Positions 59,618-64,000 of a stretch of DNA of 64,000 bases are shown here, one piece after another (the stretch's first letter is position 1; every line of letters begins with the position of its first letter). The position numbers and the translations under genes were made by a program. Source of the DNA: CADEED01 sp043747875 (GTDB lineage: Bacteria > Pseudomonadota > Gammaproteobacteria > Steroidobacterales > Steroidobacteraceae); NCBI GenBank assembly GCA_043747875.1, contig JAYTOI010000192.1, forward strand, positions 1 to 64,000. Reading direction: 5' to 3'. Under the pieces are notes generated by a model. It saw nothing but the letters and a program-made list of their open reading frames with translations. It was not told the origin of the DNA and did not search any database.

Positions 59618-60619
59618 ATGAGCATCGAGTCCGAATTGGAATCACTGGCTAGCCCGCTCGCGGGTGAAAACCCGTGCGGCGCGAGTCTGGAAGACACGCA
59701 ATTGCTGGCATCTTTCGATGCCTACCGGTTGTTTGGTCAGGCGGTCAGTCTGCCGGAGACCGACTGGCGCGCCCTCAAAGCGGCATCGCTCGAGGCGCTG
59801 GCGCAGAGCAAAGATTTACGGCTGCTATCGCATTTTGCCGCCGCGTCGTTGCGCATCGATGGTTGGAGTGGATTTCTCGGCTCGCTGCACGTTGCGGCAG
59901 GCTGGCTGAAGCAGTACTGGTCGACGGTGTACCCGCTGGTCGATGAAGATGCGATCCTGCGCAAGAATGCGTTGAGCTGCCTGTCCGATCGCATCGCGAT
60001 CATCGACGGTGTGCGGCGCACGCCTATCATCGAGAACAAGCAGTTAGGGCGGTTCACGCTGCGCGACGTCGAGCTCGCGACCGGCAAGCTCCCGCCGGCG
60101 GAAACGGATACGGCGGTTCCGACGGAGTCCGAGCTGACCGCGGCATTGACCGCCAGTCCACTCGAGGAATTGCGGCAGCTCGAAGGATCGTTCGCGACGG
60201 CGTTGACAGACATTCAGGCCATCGACGCTGCAATGCGGGATTCCGGTGGCGCCGCTGCGTCGCCGGATTTCAATCCGCTGTTGGACGTATTGGGAACATT
60301 ACGGAAGCTGCTGCGCGACCAATTGGAAACGCGCGGCGCTGCGGCATCGGACGACGCCGGCCAGGCGGGTGGAGAGGGTGACGGCGGCGGCGGCGCAACA
60401 GGCAAAGCGGTTGGTGGCATTAAGTCACGCCAGGATGCAATACGTGCAATCGACGTCGTGGCGGCCTACTTTCGTCAGAATGAACCTTCCAGTCCTGTGC
60501 CGCTGTTCCTGGATCGCGCCAAAAACCTGATCGGGAAAAACTTTATAGATATCCTCCAGGACGTCGCTCCGGAGGGTGTCGCGACCGCGAAACAGGCGGG
60601 TGGCATAAAGGATGAGTGA
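59618..60619 (+). CDS. tssA: Type VI secretion system protein TssA (ImpA)
   Basis: Cap/baseplate-associated protein of 333 aa. The N-terminal ImpA_N domain is clear: LASPLAGENPCGASLEDTQL, the segment DWRALKAASLEALAQSKDLR and WLKQYWSTVYPLVDEDAILR. A Gly/Ala-rich linker (residues about 245-270) leads to the C-terminal domain with SRQDAIRAIDVVAAYFRQNE and SPVPLFLDRAKNLIGKNFI. The short C-terminal region suits the class ending in a VasJ-like domain. It opens a tssA-tssB-tssC-hcp order and is preceded by a possible promoter. Confidence 0.93.
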   Translation: MSIESELESLASPLAGENPCGASLEDTQLLASFDAYRLFGQAVSLPETDWRALKAASLEALAQSKDLRLLSHFAAASLRIDGWSGFLGSLHVAAGWLKQYWSTVYPLVDEDAILRKNALSCLSDRIAIIDGVRRTPIIENKQLGRFTLRDVELATGKLPPAETDTAVPTESELTAALTASPLEELRQLEGSFATALTDIQAIDAAMRDSGGAAASPDFNPLLDVLGTLRKLLRDQLETRGAAASDDAGQAGGEGDGGGGATGKAVGGIKSRQDAIRAIDVVAAYFRQNEPSSPVPLFLDRAKNLIGKNFIDILQDVAPEGVATAKQAGGIKDE

Positions 60620-60688
60620 CGTGCCGTTAACGGCGCGCTCATGTAGATTGAGCATCGAGCATCAAGAGTTCTGTTAGGGAGACGTTTC

Positions 60689-61207
60689 ATGGCCAAGCCG
60701 AGTAGTCAAAAATTCATTGCACGCAATCGCGCGCCCCGCGTGCAGATCGAATACGACGTCGAGGTCTATGGCGCGCAGAAGAAAGTGCAGGTGCCATTCG
60801 TCATGGGCGTCATGGCCGACCTGACCGGAGACGCGAAGGACCCGCTGGCACCGGTGGACGATCGCAAGTTCGTCAACATCGACATCGACAACTTCGATGA
60901 GCGCATGAAGTCGATGAAACCGCGTGTCGCCTTCACGGTACCCAATACTCTGACGGGTGAAGGCAACCTCGCTGTCGACATCACGTTCGAGAGCATGGAA
61001 GACTTTTCGCCCGCGGCCGTCGCCCGCAAAGTCGATTCGCTGAACAAGCTGCTCGAGGCGCGCCAACAGTTGTCCAACCTCATCACGTACATGGACGGTA
61101 AGGCCGGCGCGGAGGATCTCATCGCGAAAGCTCTCAATGACCCCGCGTTGTTGAAATCACTGGCAGAAAAGGCCAAGCCGGCGGATGACTCCGGCGAAGC
61201 CAAGTAG
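60689..61207 (+). CDS. tssB: Type VI secretion sheath protein TssB
   Basis: Small sheath subunit of 172 aa that with TssC forms the contractile tube. Starts MAKPSSQKFIARNRAPRVQI; the characteristic block EYDVEVYGAQKKVQVPFVMG is followed by VMADLTGDAKDPLAPVDDRK, FVNIDIDNFDERMKSMKPRV and LTGEGNLAVDITFESMEDFS. C-terminal helices read DSLNKLLEARQQLSNLITYM. AGGGAGAC lies before the ATG. It is 19 bp upstream of tssC. Confidence 0.96.
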   Translation: MAKPSSQKFIARNRAPRVQIEYDVEVYGAQKKVQVPFVMGVMADLTGDAKDPLAPVDDRKFVNIDIDNFDERMKSMKPRVAFTVPNTLTGEGNLAVDITFESMEDFSPAAVARKVDSLNKLLEARQQLSNLITYMDGKAGAEDLIAKALNDPALLKSLAEKAKPADDSGEAK

Positions 61208-61226
61208 TAGTCGAGGGGACTGACAA

Positions 61227-62714
61227 ATGGCAGAAGCGAAACAACAGCAGGCCGATGCCGGCGCTGTACTCGAAGATCAATTCGCTGCGTTGTTGCAGAA
61301 GGAGTTCAAACCCAAGACTCCGGGCGCGCGCTCCGAAGTGGAGAACGCGGTGCGCACGCTGGCCGAGCAGGCACTGCGCGAAACTACGGTCATTTCCGAC
61401 GACGTCGTCGGCACGATCAAGGCGATCATCGCCGAGATCGACCAGAAACTGACCGAACAGATCAATCACATCCTGCACAGCGAGCGCTTCCAGCAAGTGG
61501 AGAGCGCGTGGCGCGGTCTCAACTACCTCATCTCCAATACGGAAACCGATGAGCAGTTGAAGATCCGCGTGATGAACATCTCGAAGAAAGATCTTTCCAA
61601 GACGCTCAAGAAGTACAAGGGTGCCGCTTGGGATCAGAGCCCGATGTTCAAGAAGCTCTACGAGCAGGAATACGGCCAGCTCGGCGGCGAGCCGTACGGC
61701 TGCCTGGTCGGCGACTACGCTTTCGATCACACGCCGGGCGACGTCGAGTTGCTGGGCCAGATCGCGCAGATCGCGGCGGCGTCGCATTCTCCGTTTATCG
61801 CCGGCGCCGCGCCGGCGCTCATGGGGATGGACTCCTGGCAGGAGCTCGCGAATCCGCGCGATCTCGCCAAGATATTCTCCGCGCCCGACTACGCGGCGTG
61901 GCGTTCGCTGCGTGAAGCCGACGATGCCAAGTACATCGGCCTCGCCATGCCGCGCTTCCTCTCCCGCCTGCCGTACGGCGCGAAGACGAGCCCCGTCGAG
62001 GAGTTCGATTTCGAAGAAGAGACCGGCGTCGGCGATCACACGAAGTACACCTGGTCCAATGCGGCCTACGCGATGGCGGTGAACATCAATCGATCGTTCA
62101 AGAACTACGGCTGGTGCTCGTCGATCCGCGGCGTGGAATCGGGCGGTGCCGTCGAGGGCCTGCCGGTCCATACATTCCCGAGCGACGATGGCGGCGTGGA
62201 CATGAAGTGTCCCACTGAAATCGCGATCAGCGACCGTCGTGAGAAAGAGCTCGCGGACTGCGGTTTCATGCCGCTCATCCATCGCAAGAACACCGACATC
62301 GCGGCGTTCATCGGCGCGCAGTCCTTGCAAAAGCCCTCGCAGTACACGGACCCGGATGCCACTGCGAATGCGAACATCTCGGCCCGCTTGCCCTATCTAT
62401 TCGCGAGCTGCCGTTTCGCGCACTACTTGAAGTGCATGGTGCGCGACAAGGTGGGCTCGTTCATGGAACGCGCGGACATGGAGCGTTATCTCGGCGACTG
62501 GATCAAGGGCTACGTGCTCGGCAGTCCCGAGAACGCGGGTGACACAATGAAGGCACAGAAGCCTCTGGCGGCAGCCGAGGTCAAGGTCGAAGAGATCGAA
62601 GGAAACCCCGGCTATTACGCCGCGAAGTTTTTTCTGCGCCCGCACTACCAGTTGGAGGGAGTGAACGTCTCCTTACGACTCGTTTCGAAGTTGCCGTCCC
62701 AGAAGCAGGGCTGA
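61227..62714 (+). CDS. tssC: Type VI secretion sheath protein TssC
   Basis: Large sheath subunit of 495 aa. Motifs: VVGTIKAIIAEIDQKLTEQI, FQQVESAWRGLNYLISNTET, PFIAGAAPALMGMDSW, YIGLAMPRFLSRLPYG, LPVHTFPSDDGGVDMKCPTE, SDRREKELADCGFMPLIHRK, and the C-terminal NPGYYAAKFFLRPHYQLEGV. TssC is the most conserved protein of the system, and all of its blocks are present. It is cotranscribed with tssB and followed by hcp. Confidence 0.97.
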   Translation: MAEAKQQQADAGAVLEDQFAALLQKEFKPKTPGARSEVENAVRTLAEQALRETTVISDDVVGTIKAIIAEIDQKLTEQINHILHSERFQQVESAWRGLNYLISNTETDEQLKIRVMNISKKDLSKTLKKYKGAAWDQSPMFKKLYEQEYGQLGGEPYGCLVGDYAFDHTPGDVELLGQIAQIAAASHSPFIAGAAPALMGMDSWQELANPRDLAKIFSAPDYAAWRSLREADDAKYIGLAMPRFLSRLPYGAKTSPVEEFDFEEETGVGDHTKYTWSNAAYAMAVNINRSFKNYGWCSSIRGVESGGAVEGLPVHTFPSDDGGVDMKCPTEIAISDRREKELADCGFMPLIHRKNTDIAAFIGAQSLQKPSQYTDPDATANANISARLPYLFASCRFAHYLKCMVRDKVGSFMERADMERYLGDWIKGYVLGSPENAGDTMKAQKPLAAAEVKVEEIEGNPGYYAAKFFLRPHYQLEGVNVSLRLVSKLPSQKQG

Positions 62715-62768
62715 GACGGTCGGAATCCACACTAGATAAATGCAAAACAAGAGTTACGGAGGATAGTC

Positions 62769-63251
62769 ATGGCTGTTGACATGTTTTTGTCGCTCGAAGG
62801 CATCAAGGGCGAGTCCGTGGACAGCGTCCACAAGGAGACCATCGATTTGCTCGCATGGAGCTGGGGCATGAGCCAGTCGGGCACCACGCATCAAGGAGCG
62901 GGTGGCGGCGCGGGCAAGGCGAACTTCCAGGACATCTCGTTCACGAAGTACGTCGACAAATCGTCGCCGGACCTCATGTACGCGTGCGCTTCGGGCAAGC
63001 ACATCGCCAAGGCCAAGCTGACCGTGCGCAAGGCCGGTGAGAAGCCGCTCGAGTACATGGTGTTCGAGTTGGAAGACATCATCGTGAGCTCGGTTTCGAC
63101 GGGCGGTAGCGGCGGTGAAGAGCGGTTGACGGAAAACTGCACGCTGAACTTCGCGACGGTGAAGTTTGAGTACGCCACCCAGGACAAGAAGGGTGCGAAG
63201 GACAAGATCGGCAGCTTCGGTTGGAAAATAGCCGAGAACGTCAAGCTCTGA
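62769..63251 (+). CDS. hcp: Type VI secretion tube protein Hcp
   Basis: Ring-forming tube protein of 160 aa. Starts MAVDMFLSLEGIKGESVDSV; other blocks are KETIDLLAWSWGMSQSG, GGGAGKANFQDISFTKYVDK and the C-terminal TVKFEYATQDKKGAKDKIGS followed by FGWKIAENVKL. A strong ribosome-binding site (GGAGG) lies 6 bases before ATG. A long hairpin at 63286-63315 follows the gene and probably uncouples its high expression from downstream genes. Confidence 0.96.
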   Translation: MAVDMFLSLEGIKGESVDSVHKETIDLLAWSWGMSQSGTTHQGAGGGAGKANFQDISFTKYVDKSSPDLMYACASGKHIAKAKLTVRKAGEKPLEYMVFELEDIIVSSVSTGGSGGEERLTENCTLNFATVKFEYATQDKKGAKDKIGSFGWKIAENVKL

Positions 63252-63285
63252 TCGTTTTTCGTTTCGTAGATTGTTCAGGTAAGAC

Positions 63286-63315
63286 AGGCGACGGTCCCTC
63301 GCGGGGCCGTCGCCT
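63286..63315 (+). terminator. Hairpin terminator/attenuator after hcp
   Basis: Left arm AGGCGACGGTCCC and right arm GGGGCCGTCGCCT pair over 13 bases with one G-T wobble around the loop TCGC, followed by TTTAAC. The T-run is short, so read-through into the next gene is likely. Confidence 0.7.
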
Positions 63316-63346
63316 TTAACACGCCCAAGGTCGGCTGGCGAAAAAA

Positions 63347-64000
63347 ATGGGTAAAGCAGAAGACAGTTTTCGCGCCGGGAATCTCTCGGCGGCCCTCGAA
63401 GAGTTGCAGACCGAAGTCCGGCAAAAGCCGGCCGACGCCAAGCTCCGCATTTTCCTCGCCCAGCTGCTCATGACCGTCGGTCAGTGGGACCGGGCTGTCA
63501 CGCAGCTCAAAGTCATCGGTGACATGGACGCCAGCGCGCTGCCCATGGCGCGCGCGTATCGCTCGGCCATCGACTGCGAGCTGCTGCGCGCCGCGGTATT
63601 CGCGGGCAAGCGCTCCCCCTTGCTGTTCGGCGATCCGGAGCCGTGGATCGCCGGCATGCTGAAGGCGCTGACGCTCGAAGGCGAGGGCCACGCGGCGGAC
63701 GCCGCCAGGCTGCGCGCCGAATCCATGGAGGCCGCGCCCGCCTCGTCGGGCAAGCTCAACGACGAGCCCTTCGAATGGATCGCCGACGCGGATTCGCGCA
63801 TCGGGCCGATGTTCGAAGTGTTGCTCAAGGGCGCCTACTACTGGGTGCCGGCGCACCGGGTGCAGCGGATCACCCTCGAGGCGCCGTCCGATGCGCGCGA
63901 CCTCATCTGGACGCCGGCGCAGTTCATCTGGAGCAATGAGGGTGAGGCCGTGGGCTTCATTCCCACGCGCTACGCCGGCAGCGACGCCAGCACGGACGAC
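63347..64000 (+). CDS. Type VI secretion accessory protein TagJ/ImpE (cut by window edge)
   Basis: The first 218 codons of a protein that starts GKAEDSFRAGNLSAALEELQ at ATG 63347. The N-terminal half is a TPR-like set of helices (AKLRIFLAQLLMTVGQWDRA, VIGDMDASALPMARAYRSAI), and then comes the ImpE C-terminal domain, with EWIADADSRIGPMFEVLLKG, YYWVPAHRVQRITLEAP and IWTPAQFIWSN. This family (TagJ/ImpE) binds the sheath protein TssB in imp-type clusters. The order tssA-B-C-hcp-tagJ predicts tssE, tssF and tssG beyond position 64000. Confidence 0.88.
   Translation, partial: MGKAEDSFRAGNLSAALEELQTEVRQKPADAKLRIFLAQLLMTVGQWDRAVTQLKVIGDMDASALPMARAYRSAIDCELLRAAVFAGKRSPLLFGDPEPWIAGMLKALTLEGEGHAADAARLRAESMEAAPASSGKLNDEPFEWIADADSRIGPMFEVLLKGAYYWVPAHRVQRITLEAPSDARDLIWTPAQFIWSNEGEAVGFIPTRYAGSDASTDD

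Noticed and set aside
59391..59645. Minus-strand frame upstream of tssA
   Set aside because: It overlaps the tssA start, lacks a ribosome-binding site and shows no recognisable domain.

Overview
This window looks like a chromosomal segment of a high-GC, free-living gammaproteobacterium. The inference rests on gene order. It carries a pepA-holC-valS block divergent from lptF-lptG, and the long run nnr-tsaE-amiC-mutL-miaA-hfq-hflX-hflK-hflC-purA. A tRNA-Leu(CAG)-rnr-rlmB block follows further right, as in Pseudomonas-like genomes. OAR-like TonB receptors paired with flavin halogenases point towards the Xanthomonadales/Steroidobacteraceae neighbourhood, but the genus cannot be fixed from sequence alone.

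Layout. 1-5.8 kb: valS (cut by the window edge), holC and pepA on the minus strand, then lptF-lptG on the plus strand. 5.8-11.3 kb (minus): a GldA/GldF/GldG-like ABC module with a DUF4340 protein, then an unrecognised protein. 11.4-17.9 kb (plus): an RND efflux operon whose outer-membrane gene is an unusual fusion of an ABC-substrate-binding-like domain to a TolC-like domain. 18-23 kb (minus): a seven-repeat FG-GAP surface protein, a GT4 glycosyltransferase overlapping a Wzx-like flippase, a YHYH-domain protein and tRNA-Glu. 23.2-28.2 kb (plus): pcnB-folK-deoxynucleoside kinase-panB-panC and a small zinc-ribbon membrane protein. 28.2-40.6 kb: queG divergent from the housekeeping run that ends in purA.

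40.7-56.1 kb is an accessory block between purA and tRNA-Leu-rnr-rlmB. It holds an HD-like hypothetical gene, an ACP phosphodiesterase, a decayed duplicate of the 5' end of otsB, and the intact otsB-GH15-otsA trehalose operon. After these, on the minus strand, comes a polysaccharide-utilisation-like set. In transcription order it is a GH3 beta-glucosidase, a TonB-dependent receptor, a flavin-dependent halogenase-family protein, a GH144-like glucanase lipoprotein and a frameshifted alpha/beta hydrolase. The simplest reading is uptake and breakdown of a beta-glucan, possibly beta-1,2-linked.

56.2-64 kb: tRNA-Leu with a clear promoter, rnr and rlmB, then the start of a type VI secretion cluster (tssA, tssB, tssC, hcp and a TagJ/ImpE-like gene cut by the right edge).

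Many adjacent genes share 4-bp ATGA or GTGA overlaps, which suggests translational coupling. I saw no CRISPR array, rRNA, integrase or intact insertion sequence. The strongest unusual items are the ABC-binding/TolC fusion, the halogenase-containing glucan locus, the otsB relic, and several in-frame tandem repeats or insertions in conserved proteins (PcnB, HflK, QueG and the rlmB 3' end).
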